From NCBI GenBank assembly GCA_013398175.1, contig VZRZ01004347.1, positions 187,500 to 251,499 of the forward strand: 64,000 nt of DNA, given 5' to 3'. The translations under genes and the position numbers were made by a program. Shown here piece after piece: positions 52,897 through 64,000 of the stretch; positions within the stretch are counted from its first letter, which is position 1; every line of letters begins with the position of its first letter. The DNA comes from Climacteris rufus (lineage: Eukaryota > Chordata > Aves > Passeriformes > Climacteridae). The notes under the pieces are model-generated. The model ran no database searches. It had not been told where the DNA came from and saw nothing but the letters and a program-made list of their open reading frames with translations.

Positions 52897-53547
52897 ATTA
52901 GTTACTAAATAATTAAAACTATTTATTTAATAAAGACAGACAACTTAAATAAAGGCACAGATATTCACAACAAAAAAGCTCTTTTTTCAACTTCAACTAT
53001 GCTTTACTGGCAATATAAAATTTGAGCTTAAAGCAAGTAATTATAGAACAACTACACTGTCCTACAGCTGGAAGAAGCTACTTTCCTCATGAACACAAAA
53101 ATCCCTAACCATAAACTTGTGGCTAGAATAGCCTGTATAAAACCGGATGAGGTTTCCCAAAAAATGAATGCTGTCACATCATCTCCTTTCAAAACCTACT
53201 CAAATTTTGCCAGAGCCAAAACTCAGGTCATTTCAAGCTCCAAAAATAGCAACCAGGCAAAGCATAAGCTTTCTTTTTGAGGATCTCTAGACTAGACAAA
53301 GATTGAGTAAGACTAGGAAGCAATATCCAGCATTTGTGACTGAAAATTTTTCAGACTATTATATCAATTATAAGAAAATGAGTGATGTAGTGACATTGAA
53401 ACCAAAACAACAATGCAAATTAATCTTCTACTTACCTACAGAAGGACAATTATTGAGTATTCAGCTATTGAAGCACTAGTTCATAGCCTGACTTCCCAGT
53501 AAAATAAAGTATTGGCTTCATGGAATTGATTTTATCCCGTATGAGTA
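52897..53547. other. Gene-free AT-rich sequence
   Basis: Between the LTR-like element and the next CR1 copy I see no gene or repeat. A 63-codon plus-strand frame (53089-53280) has no recognisable family. Confidence 0.65.
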
Positions 53548-53907
53548 AGCTAAGAGAGACCTTACTGCAGCCCTTCAACAGACATAAGGGAAACTTAAAA
53601 GGAGGATCAGAGAAGCTTTATACCAAGACCTGTAAGTGACAGGAAAAGGGGCAATGGTTTTAAACTGAAAGAGGGTAGGTTTGGATTGGACATAAGGAAG
53701 AAATTCTTCACAATGAGGATGATGAGATGCTGGAATAGATTGCCCAGGAAAGTTGTGGATGCTCCATCATTGCAAGTGTTCAAATTCCGGTTGGCTGGGG
53801 CTTTGAGCAACCTGACCTTGTGAAATATGTCCCTGCCCATGTCAGAGGGGTTGGAATCAGATGATCTTCGAGGTCCACTTACAACCAAAACCGTTCAATG
53901 ATTCCAA
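53548..53907 (+). mobile_element. CR1 LINE fragment with internal deletions
   Basis: This 360-bp CR1 3' piece is on the plus strand. It reads 'ctaagagagaccttactgca', 'gggcaatggttttaaactga' and 'aggaagaaattcttcaca', then 'gagcaacctgaccttgtg' at the ORF2 end. The 3' untranslated end runs through 'gaggggttggaatcagatga' to a decayed 'ttcaatgattcc' tail. The 'RLRELGLFSLEKRR' coding stretch seen at 57 kb appears deleted near the 5' end. It belongs to the same broad subfamily as the 57-kb copy but is more diverged. The antisense frame at 53607-53888 is a shadow. Confidence 0.93.
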
Positions 53908-56900
53908 GCTCACATTTACATACATTATTGAGTATGTGAAAAGAAACACTAGTTGATGCTTCCACTAAAAATTTAAACTTGTTATAGATGGTGTGAGACT
54001 TAATACTGATGAAACAGCTAAATATTTATAAAACAGCTACCAATGTGAACCAAAGTCTTATCAGTTATTTATTCTTTTTCGAGCACTAGCAAAACAAACC
54101 CCATAAACAATACCGTAAGCACACAACTGAGCCTATCCAGACAAAAGTTAACAGCCCACAGCCTTTTCACTTTTTAGGGGTAAAAAAATAGTTTTACAGG
54201 TGCTGCAGCTATGTTAATAGTCCATTAATACTGTTAACAGTCCATTAATACTGTTTAGTTTAATCACCTTACAAAGATTTTTTTAATACCTAGAAAAAGA
54301 AGCATCTCTCCTAATATAACTGACAAAGCCCTATAAAGCTGGCATGCTACATACTCAATTCCTCTTTTTTAGTAGAACTAGGAAGAATACCCGTTTCCTA
54401 GAGGCAGGTAAAAAGATCCAGTTGCAGCTAGACAAGAAAAAATAACCCCAAAGCTAAGAAACAGAACAGGAGACAGAAGATGACATGGAAAAGGTTAAGA
54501 GAATTTGCTAGGCTGCCAGAATATGATGTAAGGAACTGAACTTTACCCCAAGACATGCTTTCAACAAAAATAGTCAGTTATTATGATAAAGATACAAGGA
54601 AAAGAACCAGTAAGTAAAAGTTAGAATGGTCTACAGAAATGCAGAATTTGCATTCAGAAATAAATGTAAGTATGACAGCAACAGCTTGGGGCAAGGGGAA
54701 CAGGAAAAATAAAAAATAAAATAAAAAGAGAGCTTCAAGGCAACTCATTAAGTAGGCAAATCAAAGGCAAAACAGTTTCATGTACTTTTTTAAAGTTTAA
54801 ATACAGCAAGATAGCAAACATTTCCATTTCAGCAGGAGGAAAGTGCAAAATACATTTATCAATGCAATAATAAAAATTCAGTCCTGCTGAAATCTATAGG
54901 AATGTTCTACTACTTCCATTTTATAACATTTGAATACTTATTCACATAGTTCAAGTGCTGGACAATAAAAAAAAAGAAGAAGTAGCATTTATTATCTCTT
55001 TCAAAGTTTCATATTTTTTTAACCATTACCATAACAAAAATAAAAGACCTCCACACACAGACAAAAAAAAACAAAACAGTCAGTGTGCCAAGACACAGGA
55101 AAAAGTTCTTTGTCTTTCCTCTTAATACTGATAAGACACCAGAAACATGGGGGTTTTTTTCATGCTGCACTGCATATAGCAAGGATATTAGGCATCATGT
55201 TCAGAAAGAAAAATTATAGGCTTTTCTCGAACAAATACCTTTTTCAGTTCAGGAATATCTGCTGGTGTTGTGAGTGACAAAAGACACCTTTTCCTTGGAA
55301 TACAGAATCTTTTGTTACCTGGGTTTAGGCACAGAAGTCACAATTAAAGGTGGACATCTGCCAAAGAAAATGCATTACAGACTACAGCAGCTGCTTTGAC
55401 AAAAAATATGTACAATTACTCTCTCCTTGCCAGAGCAAAACCTCCATCACGAAAGAGAGGCATTTAAAGCTACAGCTCTGCTTTCTAAAATGAGAAACAA
55501 TGTTAGTGTTACACACAATCAATTAAACTTGATCTTTTTCTTCCTCAGATCATGCTTTAACAACTTTCCCTAACTCCTCCCTTTACTAGCACATTCCTGC
55601 TCTCAGACAACACATATACAGATTGTTGAGTGTCCCGGGTGTTCCTCCAGCACCACTTCCTACCTGGGCTTCTCTAATCAGCTTCAACCACAATAATATT
55701 TTGCCTGGTTATCTATGTGAACCTATGTCCATCTATGGCATAGGAGTAAATCTTTATATTCATGCAGTATCTTTTTCCTGTAATATCTTTTCAGATATCT
55801 GTCCATATTTTTTTTAATTTGCTAATAATATAACAAAGATGGTCCCATTTAGATGTGCTTTCCAGCCATCAATCCAATTATTCTAATTTTTAAAAATCCT
55901 CTCACTTCAACATTGCCCATTGCTGCCACCAAATTTTATGATTAGCCTTGCACTATGTTTTTTTTCTTTAACTACAGTACTTCCACTGTTGCTGAAAAAC
56001 ACAAATATTAAAAGGGTTCCTTCATCTCACATGAGTCACATTCATCACTAGAACTAAAAGAAAAAGCGAAAAAGAAAACTGAAATTCACAAAATAAATCT
56101 AAGAGCTTTTCTATCTAGAGAGGTGTCATTGTTTTCTTCAACAGGTCTTTGTAGTTTGAAGACAGATAAAATTCTCAAACTGTGCAATCTTTGCTTTGAG
56201 CTAAAAGCCTCACTTTCTACCAAGATTATTAGAAAAAATGTATTTAATATCTCTATATTTAAAAAAATAAAATCACTGAGGAAGTCTTCAAAGAATACTA
56301 CTATAACTGACAGGAGAAGATCAAAACCAGCAGGGTAAGCATTTTTAAATTTAGGCAGGTACAGTTCTATTTTTATAGAGCACTGAAGTCTAGTATCTGC
56401 CACAGGTACTTTAAAGGCACCAGACTTTAGTTTCATTTTGTGTTTTTTCAGTGTATGCTGAGCAGGACCAAGTTCTAAATTATTAAATTGAAATTTCAAA
56501 GGAACAGATTTCAAAGTATATGGCTAGATTTAACAGACACATGTATTTCTGATAACATCAACTCCCAGTATTTATGAAATTTAGTTACAATCACTTCTGT
56601 AATGCCTACCTTTCGATGGTGCTAAGTGTGTGGCAATTTTCCTCTATGTTAGCATTTAAAGTAAACATGAAAATAAATGAACATAAATTCTGTGGAGAAG
56701 AAATTCAGTTTTGTACATACTGTACATATGAAAAAATACACTGAATTCAAAAATATTGCATGTATCTGTTGTAATAATGTATTTCATCCTTTTAACAAGA
56801 TGCACTTCACCACATACTTTAATAAATAACAGCTTAAAATTTTTATTTAGCAAAGGAGGCTTTGCTGAACATAGTTTTAGACATACTTTACTACTGAGAC

Positions 56901-56992
56901 TGTTACTTTCAACCACATTAATTTGATTTTTAAAAGGTATGACATGTATCTTAGAAAGAAAGAAGTTGTTTAAAGGCCTGTGAAATAAATCC
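53908..56992. other. Gene-free AT-rich unique sequence
   Basis: No gene was recognised. The stretch contains a 20-nt tandem duplication at 54219-54256 and an AAAAT-rich tract at 54706-54727. The longest frame, 142 codons on the minus strand (56086-56514), has no known similarity and overlaps a 71-codon frame on the other strand. Its length is what chance allows in 64 kb of this composition. Confidence 0.65.
54219..54256. repeat. 20-nt tandem duplication
   Basis: The unit agtccattaatactgttaac (54219-54238) is followed at once by a second copy (54239-54256) that is identical over its first 17 bases. Confidence 0.85.
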
Positions 56993-57588
56993 AAAGCAGC
57001 ATGGCCAGCAGGTCAATGAAGGTGATTCTGCCCCTCTATTCCACTCTCATGAGATCCCACCTGGAATACTGCACCCAGCTCTGGGGTCCTCAGCACAGGG
57101 GGGCCATTGATCTGTTGGAGTGACTCCAGAGGAGGGCCAAGAAGACGACTAGAGGGATGGAAGACATCTCATACAAGGCAAGGCTGGGAGACTTGGGATT
57201 GTTCAGCCTGGAAAAGAGAAGGCTTCGGGGTGACCTAATTGCAGCCTTCCAGTACCTGAAGGGAGCCTACAAGAAAGATGGAGAGGGACTATTTATGAGA
57301 ACATGTAGAGACAGAACAAGGGGAAATGGGTTAGAACTGAAAGAGAGTAGGTTTCGGTTAGATATTAGGAAGAAATTCTTTACTGTGAGGGTGGTGAGGC
57401 ACTGGAACAGGTTGCCCAGAGAAGCTGTGGATGTCCCATCCCTGGCAGTGTTCAAGGCCAGGTTGGATGCGGCTCTGAGCAACCTGGTCTAGGGAAAGGA
57501 GTCCCTGCCCATAGCAGGGGAATTGGAACTAGATGATCTTTCAGGTCCCTCACAACCCTAACCATTTTACAAATCTATGCTTTTATGA
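56993..57588 (+). mobile_element. CR1 LINE 3' portion, best-preserved copy
   Basis: This plus-strand CR1 copy of about 595 bp is 5' truncated. It keeps the ORF2 C-terminal coding region in one open frame, ending at a stop in 'caacctggtctag' (57480-57492). A 3' untranslated end follows, with 'gagtccctgcccatagcagg', 'ggaactagatgatctttcag' and a weak ATTCTATG-like tail near 57570-57588. It matches the CR1 ends I know more closely than any other copy in the window, so it is probably the youngest. One upstream stop (tga at about 57120-57122) separates it from the start of the preserved frame. Confidence 0.95.
57157..57492 (+). pseudogene. CR1 ORF2 C-terminal remnant
   Basis: This open frame of 111 codons is the C-terminal tail of the CR1 ORF2 protein, an endonuclease/reverse transcriptase that copies CR1 RNA into genomic DNA. 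Seen in order: a 'LGLFSLEKRRLRGDLIAAFQ' block at residues 13-32, 'RTRGNGLELKESRFRLDIRK' at residues 49-68, and 'HWNRLPREAVDVPS' around residues 82-95. The natural ALSNLV end precedes the stop. The endonuclease domain and the reverse-transcriptase catalytic core are absent because the copy is 5' truncated, so the product could not be active. The annotated ATG is simply the first in-frame Met and not a true start. It has no promoter and should not be annotated as a host gene. Confidence 0.9.
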
Positions 57589-58712
57589 TAAATCAAGTGA
57601 AAAGGGTGCACTATTCAAAACTGCAGGTACCTAAATATTTTTACAGAAAATACTGATTTTAAGAATTCTGAAGAAAAAAAGTCTTCATGGTTTATAGAAG
57701 CACCCAAGGAGGAAACTGAAATCTCTGTGAGTATTTAGGCTATAAATACTGAAAAAGTAATTCTGCTTGGTGTGACAACTCACCAGAGGTACAACTGTGA
57801 TATAAAGGCAAAATGCCGTGGAAATTACTCTAGGGAGCAGTGACCACAGCATGAGTTCTTTTACAATCCATTCAAGAAACTACACAGCGCAAAGGAGCAA
57901 TGAGTTGGGAGAAAGATACTTTCTAAACCAGGTAATTAGAAAGAGAAATTTGAAAGACAAAAGTATTTTTCAAAAAGCATTCATCCAGAAAATTAAAAGT
58001 TCACTTGGAGGAAAGAGGTAAAGAACCACTTTTCTTTTTGATCTGATTATATGCTTACTGTTAATTTCCTAGCAACAGTAGGTGAATTTTCCCTTATGAA
58101 TTTATGGAAAGAGTTAAGAAGATTCTTAAATTATTTAGATGCGTAAGTCTGACTTAAGTCCAGAAAGCTTTGGACTCTCACTTACCTATGCCATTTTTAC
58201 AGGCTAAATCGTGGGTTTTTTTCATATAATAACCTCTCTGCATATCAATATTTGATGGTGTATCCAGTCTAAATGAGATCTGACAGAAGATCAAGATGAC
58301 TTGTTATGATCATTCTGAGCAAAGAACTGACCTCTTCAAGTGACAGCAGTGTACATCCCCTTAAAGCTGCAGAGAAGCAGCAGTGATATCAACAAGTTCT
58401 TCACTAATGTCCTCATGGACGTCAGATTTTCTGTAGCACTTGCTGAATACTTTGTGCTCTCCTAATTTCTCAATGTTCAAGAATATGTATCACTTAAAAG
58501 ACAATTTTCTAGAAAAATAAAACATTTAAGAAATAAGATTTTAAAAGTTTGTTGCCACATTGCCAAGACATCATATTTCACTCTCCCCTTAGAAAGCCTC
58601 TACCAAAGTTCGTGTGTGAAAATCAGACAATCAGCCATTTCACTTCTAAAGAAAATCCCTTGACCCAGATCAGGGTACTACAGATTCTATAGCAAGGGGC
58701 AGTCTGGGAGCC

Positions 58713-58742
58713 ACATGTGACCTCATTTGGAAGGTCACATGT
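58713..58742. promoter_or_regulatory. Perfect 11-bp inverted repeat forming an ER8 nuclear-receptor motif
   Basis: The arm acatgtgacct (58713-58723) and its exact reverse complement aggtcacatgt (58732-58742) are separated by 8 nt. The inner halves are TGACCT and AGGTCA, an everted repeat with 8-bp spacing. RXR heterodimers such as RAR/RXR and PXR- or CAR-type receptors are known to bind ER8 elements. Each arm also contains CACATG/CATGTG, an E-box of the bHLH-zip type. The structure is seen directly, and any binding is inference. Confidence 0.4.
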
Positions 58743-60717
58743 AGTTGTATAATTCTGCTACCAGTAAGATTTCATGGCCATACATCAGGACCATGAATAA
58801 TGTCATGTATCCCAGGAGAGGGAAACATTCTAAACTGAAGTTTATAAAAGTTCAGTATCCAGAAATTGTGAGCACTTCATGTAACACCTGCCCCTTCCAT
58901 GAAGCTCCACATAGAATGTGGAGAGGCTGCCACAAACCCTGGTACTGTATTTTAGGATGACCTTCAGCGAAGCACCAGAATAACCTTCAGACAAGCTCTC
59001 CTGCCTCTGGACCTTTTTCCAGACCCATACCAGAGGCACAGCCTAGAAAGAAATTCTCAGAGCTGTCAGACAAGTTTCCTGGATCTCAGTGATTTCCCCT
59101 AAGCTAATAAGAAAGAGCTAGATTAAGTTTGTGTCTACAGCTACTAATTTTTCCAGTTGGGCAGAAAGGAAGTTCAAAGATAAAGACACCTATGTTCTGC
59201 CTAGAGGACACATGCTCTTTTAAGTATTTGCGAGACAACCTGACCAAGCAGTAAAAAATGGAAGCTGACACCTGAAGAAGTCAGAACTGTCCCTTTCCAG
59301 TCATCACCCCCAAACTTGTTCTGACATGAAAATCATCTCAGAGATGCCAGCGTTTTAGGCTAGATACAGGTACAGGTAGCTTAATCTGATTCAGCAGAAT
59401 AAAAAGCCAGATGTGACAGGTTGTATACACTGCTCAATTGCCAGCCCTAAGAATTAGAGGAATTCAGACCTATCATAGCACCTGTATCTGACAGGAGAAG
59501 ATGGAAGGTTTCCCCAGCTGCAGGATAAGAGGAAAATAACGACTTGTAATTCCACCATGCAAGATAAGCAACTAAACCCTGCACTCAAGCACCACCACAA
59601 CTTCTTGAGTACAGCCCTAGAGATTCCAGCTCTCCCAGCATTCTTGTTCTCTACTCGAACTGCCTGTCTGTCACTCAGCAGACACTTAACTATTTAAGAA
59701 ATGAAAAACTGAAAAACTTCTTACACTGCAGGACCTCCAGGCTTGATTTCAGACCAAACACAGCTGTCCCACTTCTGGCATTGCTATGTCAGCTCTCTCC
59801 TGGATATGACTGGGACAGATCATCAGGTGAAGCACCACTGTCATGAGCAGAGAGAGCACAGGATTGCTAGTTTCAAATGTCCACTCCAGTCTGAAGGAGG
59901 GGAACTTGAATCAAGTGTCTCTATCCATTTATTCAGTTCAGTCCAGAAACACACAAAACAAAGACAGAGCATTACCAAGTTGCTTTAAATGATTTTTTTC
60001 TCTAGGTCCTCTATCCAGCATGTATTTCACAATCTCGAAAGCCAAATATCACAACTACTGTATCTAGACACCTGTCTACTTCTCTGTATTTTAAACACCC
60101 CAGACAATTTAGATTTATTTTCCTGGTCACGAGCAGGCAAAGAATCAAAATCATGGGACGTTATCAACCTGGAGAACCAGAGACTTGAGGAATAAATAGT
60201 AAATCTAAGCTGGTTTTGAATGTGTAACATGGGCAGGACCTGGACAAAACTGCTGACTGTCCATGCTAGGAGCACATACTCATAATGCTTAAGCATTCTC
60301 CACTAATAGCTCTGATTAAGCCTGGAGCACCAAGTACTGAAGACACTAGAGCGAAGCACTCATGCCTCTATTGTCCCCAAGTTTTATACTTGGCTTGTCT
60401 AGAATTGTGTGCTGTGAGCTGGTAATCATTTGTATGCTGAGCAATAGCAGGATGCTGCTCAAGCTTCACTGTTTTCTGTCTGTCAAGCCTGGGTTTCTTT
60501 GGTTGCCATCTCCTTCCTGCCATCAAAGGTTGGCTACACAAAGACATTCACCTGGCCTATAACCAGACTTTCATAAAAATTGCATAAGAAGTACTAGAAA
60601 CTGCAGGCAGAGCTGAATGGTGGCTGATGCATGTCTTGTGACTAGGAAGAATCCACTCATCCAGCTGGGTTTTGTGATTTGGGTGCTGAGTGTAACAGGA
60701 CTTGTCGCAGGAAAAGG

Positions 60718-60734
60718 TTTTTTTTTTTTTTTTT
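60718..60734 (+). repeat. Poly(T) run, 17 bases
   Basis: An uninterrupted T run on the plus strand. It encodes the poly-lysine segments of two overlapping minus-strand frames (60557-60811 and 60571-60789), which are artefacts. Confidence 0.95.
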
Positions 60735-62808
60735 CCTTCTGCCGTTTTCCCTCTTGATTCCAGATCACTGAGAGGCCTGTAATCCACAATTCTGCACCAT
60801 TCAGGCAGCAAAAGGAAAAAAAAATTAGGCTATGGTGTCCATGCTGGTTGTCTGTGGTTGGTAGAGAACTTTATGTTCAGAGCTATGAGAAAGACTGGGA
60901 CTCAGGCTTCCACAGACAGTGGGAAAAAGCTGTGGGAAAAAAAACATAAGAAAGAAAAACAACCTTACTCACAAAAGCACTATCATATGTAAGAAGGTCT
61001 TTTTGTACCAGCACAGACTGTATCAATACTGGTTCAGTGTTGTCCCATTAGTGTGTATAGGTAATATCACCGTGATTACCCACGGCTACATAGTCACAGG
61101 CCAGTATACTGGCCAGCTGCTTTCTCTTGGCAATGTTTCCTCTCATCAGTGTTTTAACTGGCTATTTTATGTTGGGTTTGAGAAGAGGCAATGTACACAG
61201 ATACTGTGCAATACTCCAGACACTTCTTTATGAGATCTGGTGTAATGCAGTACTCGGAAGAAGAAACAAAGCAAGTAAAAAATTAATTCAATTGCTGAAC
61301 AATATAGTCAGCACCTTGCATGCATAAGAATGCTTAACTATCTAGATGAGCCTACAGAAAGACGCCACAGCTTGGGATGTAGGACTGAGCATCTAGAGGA
61401 TATATACTTGTACATATAGGGAACTTAGTGCTACAATCAAGAGCCATTTCCCCACAAATAAATTCAGATTCATCATTTTAGAGTGGCACCTAACATTTCT
61501 CCATGCAGGAAAATGAATCCTAGTCTTCATGAACAATCATGCCTAGAACTCTAAGTGCTTAGACACAATCACAGCATTCCACGTTATCTGAACAGAATTT
61601 ATGTCCACTGGATACAGTAAGTAGAGGGTTACTGAAATCTGTATAACAAACGCTTTTGCTGCATGCAGAAAAAGTCCTCCTTTGCTGCTGAAACAGCAGA
61701 TTGAAATCAACTGCATTTAATAATATTGTAGAGAGGAATGAAGAGTTTAGCTCTCTCTCTTACAGGTGAGGGCACAGCTTCTCTCTAACTCACTATTCCA
61801 AAAAGTGAAGTGTTGAATGTGCCTTCCTTTTTTCAGTTTCTTTACTTCAGTGACACAATTCAGTTATCCAAACTGTCTCCAGTACTTATACACAAAGCTG
61901 CAATTACCTTCTGTGAGTCAGTAATAACAAAAAACAGAAAACATACCCCATTCTATAACAAAATGGCAGATTTTACATACTTACACAGAATGGAGGGCTC
62001 TCCTGTTGATGCTTTCTCGTTCCAGGAATTATACACTGAACAGTGAATAAATTCTATCACATTATTAAAATCAATTTATTTCCATTAGTACAAGAAAGAT
62101 GATTCCTTCTCATCAGGAACTCAGCACCAAAATAGAGTGGGCCTTCAAAAAAATCAAGAAACAATCAGAACTCTGATATTAGTTGATGTTACTGTCTATC
62201 CAAGCATAAATTATTCAACCCTGTATATCGTACACATTTCCAGCACAATGGGAATATGGGAATTCAAATAACACAAATGTGATTTTTTTTTTGTTCCACT
62301 TTGAGACTGTTTTTATCATGATATATCTGACAGCTATGTGAGAGGGATGTCTTCTGCAGTACATAAGGTGTTCGTATGACCCTTGACCAAGTACAAGAAA
62401 GAAAAAAAAATGAGACCCTCTAGAACAGATCCAAGATACTATACCATGGAGAATAGTTCTGTAGTGACCTCTTCTTGCAGCTTCCACTTTGAGGTTAGAG
62501 GCAGGATGGAGATAAAGAGTTCTTTGATTACATATTCATTTCCCATTGCTCCCCAGTGATACTCCTCTATTAGAGACAGTGATTTCTAGCTGCCATCAGC
62601 CAAGATGATCTTGCCTAACCCAGTTGCCTGTGTTAAACTTATATCCAAGTCCAACACTTCCTTTTGCTTCCCAGAAATACTTACATTTAAATCATTAAAA
62701 TTTTACTGGCTCTACCCTCACACGCAATTTTTAATTTTTCTCCTTTTATTGCAGAACTGCAATTAAATAGGCAAAGCTTCTATTAATTTTCAGATGTATT
62801 GCAAAAGA

Positions 62809-62876
62809 AAATAAATGTAAAAGAAAAAATCAATGTAAAGTAAATCAATGTAAAATAAAATTGATGTAAAGTGAAA
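62809..62876 (+). repeat. Degenerate AT-rich tandem repeat
   Basis: About four copies of a 14-18-nt unit containing (t/c)aatgtaaa or tgatgtaaag occur in succession. It is a minor, diverged local amplification. Confidence 0.65.
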
Positions 62877-64000
62877 TGACAGAGCTACAGTTTATTACTA
62901 TTAGGAAATGGGAACCACAGCACTGAATAACCTTGCAGTTACTAAATTAAAGAGCTTCCTCATCTATTGCAGATCAAAAAAAAATATTTTTCACTTGCTT
63001 AAACTTCCTTTTATTTCCTCTAGCAGCACTAGGTTTAGTGTTTAATCAATACAAGTTTTAATGACTGATGCAGAATGAAACAACTGGTATCAAGTACCAA
63101 CTGCTATGTAGCATCGATGCTTAGTGCCCATATGCACTGCATTACTTTGACTTTAAACAATTAACCAGCTTCAAAATGGTTAGAACCAAATGAATTCCTG
63201 ATTCAGAGAGGACTGTTTCTTCAGCTATCTTCTACACAAAAATTGTATCTATATTTCTAGTTCTATTGGTGCCATAGCCAACATAATTCTACACCAGGGT
63301 AAATGCAGAGAATTCAGATGTAGCAGTCATCTTTCAAAACAGAAGTACTGGTTGTAGTACCTTTTTGCATAATAAATGACAAAACTTCTCTAATTCAGTA
63401 TTACATAATAGAGTGTTGAAATAGATAATAAAATAAAACAGGTGAAAAACCTAGAGCTACTCATTTATTATTCAGGTTAATCTTGTGTATTTATTAGTAG
63501 TTTCTGACAAAATCTTCCTGATCAAAATGGTTATTTTATTTAAACAGTGCTTAATTTTTCCAAATTTAAATTTTACAGAGAAAGTTACATGGAATTTACA
63601 TTATATTCAGGTTTTTCAAAATTACCCTTATACTTTATGAGAATTCAGTTACTATTAAAATTCTGGGGACTGGATGATGATATGCAATTAGATTTAATTC
63701 AGTATAATTAGACTGAGTCAATAGCTAACACACTTTCAACCTGATGCCAGTCAGATTCTCATTTTATTTACCTTCATTGGTGTCAGCAGTAACAATTCTG
63801 TTAAGATCAGTATAGTTAATTATTCCTTTGCCTAACTGATGCAGCAACATTAGTGGGAGAAGTCTGTAGACAAGAGGATAACAGCCTGCATATGAAAATC
63901 TGACGGATCATTGCACCAATGTACAGCAATTGCTTTAAGGATGAAAAAGAATTGTCTTTGCTTTGACTTATGTGTGCTTAGCACATAATCTACATTCTGT

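Larger units (their letters stand above)
57589..64000. other. Gene-free AT-rich unique sequence
   Basis: No gene or family-level repeat was recognised to the end of the window. The stretch contains the ER8-like inverted repeat at 58713-58742, a 17-T run at 60718-60734, a T-run at about 62283-62292 and a small AT-rich tandem repeat at 62809-62876. Frames reach 104 codons (60919-61233) without known similarity. Confidence 0.7.

Noticed and set aside
56086..56514. 142-codon minus-strand open frame, the longest in the window
   Set aside because: No recognisable family and no upstream signals, and a 71-codon frame overlaps it on the other strand. With about 7% stop codons, roughly one frame of this size is expected by chance in 64 kb.
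1..64000. CRISPR arrays, tRNA or rRNA genes, bacterial operons
   Set aside because: No regularly spaced repeats, no tRNA B-box-like sequence in a plausible fold and no rRNA blocks were seen. The content is vertebrate non-coding DNA.

Overview
The window looks like non-coding nuclear DNA of a bird. The evidence is at least eight fragments of CR1 LINE retrotransposons, several belonging to the 3' types familiar from birds, plus two retroviral-LTR-like repeats. CR1 also occurs in turtles and crocodilians, so 'bird' is likely but not proven. The sequence is AT-rich with few CpGs outside the younger repeats. It has one short run of Ns (29989-30003). No rRNA or tRNA gene, CRISPR array or prokaryotic-style operon was seen.

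No host protein-coding gene could be identified. Almost all open frames are short and match chance expectation for AT-rich DNA, or are shadows of repeats. The only frame I recognise as once coding is the C-terminal end of CR1 ORF2 at 57157-57492. Two further stretches are listed as weak leads: an exon-like segment near 1181-1338, and a nearly stop-free 1 kb frame at 15378-16391.

Layout: 1-10394 is unique AT-rich DNA. A G-quadruplex motif and a minus-strand CR1 follow at about 10.4-10.7 kb. Unique DNA runs to about 18.6 kb. An LTR-like repeat with internal tandem repeats then sits next to a long T-poor A/C tract (18.7-19.5 kb). A short plus-strand CR1 lies at 23.1 kb, and a (CA)n microsatellite and an unresolved poly(A) assembly join lie at 26.5 and 30.0 kb. 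The right half is richer in repeats, with CR1 pieces at 35.8, 37.8, 41.9, 50.2, 53.5 and 57.0 kb and a compact LTR-like element at 52.6-52.9 kb.

Six of the eight CR1 pieces and both LTR-like elements lie on the plus strand. Hand counts of six sampled lines show more A than T and more C than G on the plus strand. Together these suggest, as an inference only, that the window is intronic to a gene transcribed from the minus strand. I found no convincing new biological system. The most checkable leads are the strand asymmetry, a perfect inverted repeat forming an ER8-type nuclear-receptor motif at 58713-58742, a paired MEF2-type/E-box cluster at 25979-26050, and the low-stop frame at 15.4-16.4 kb.
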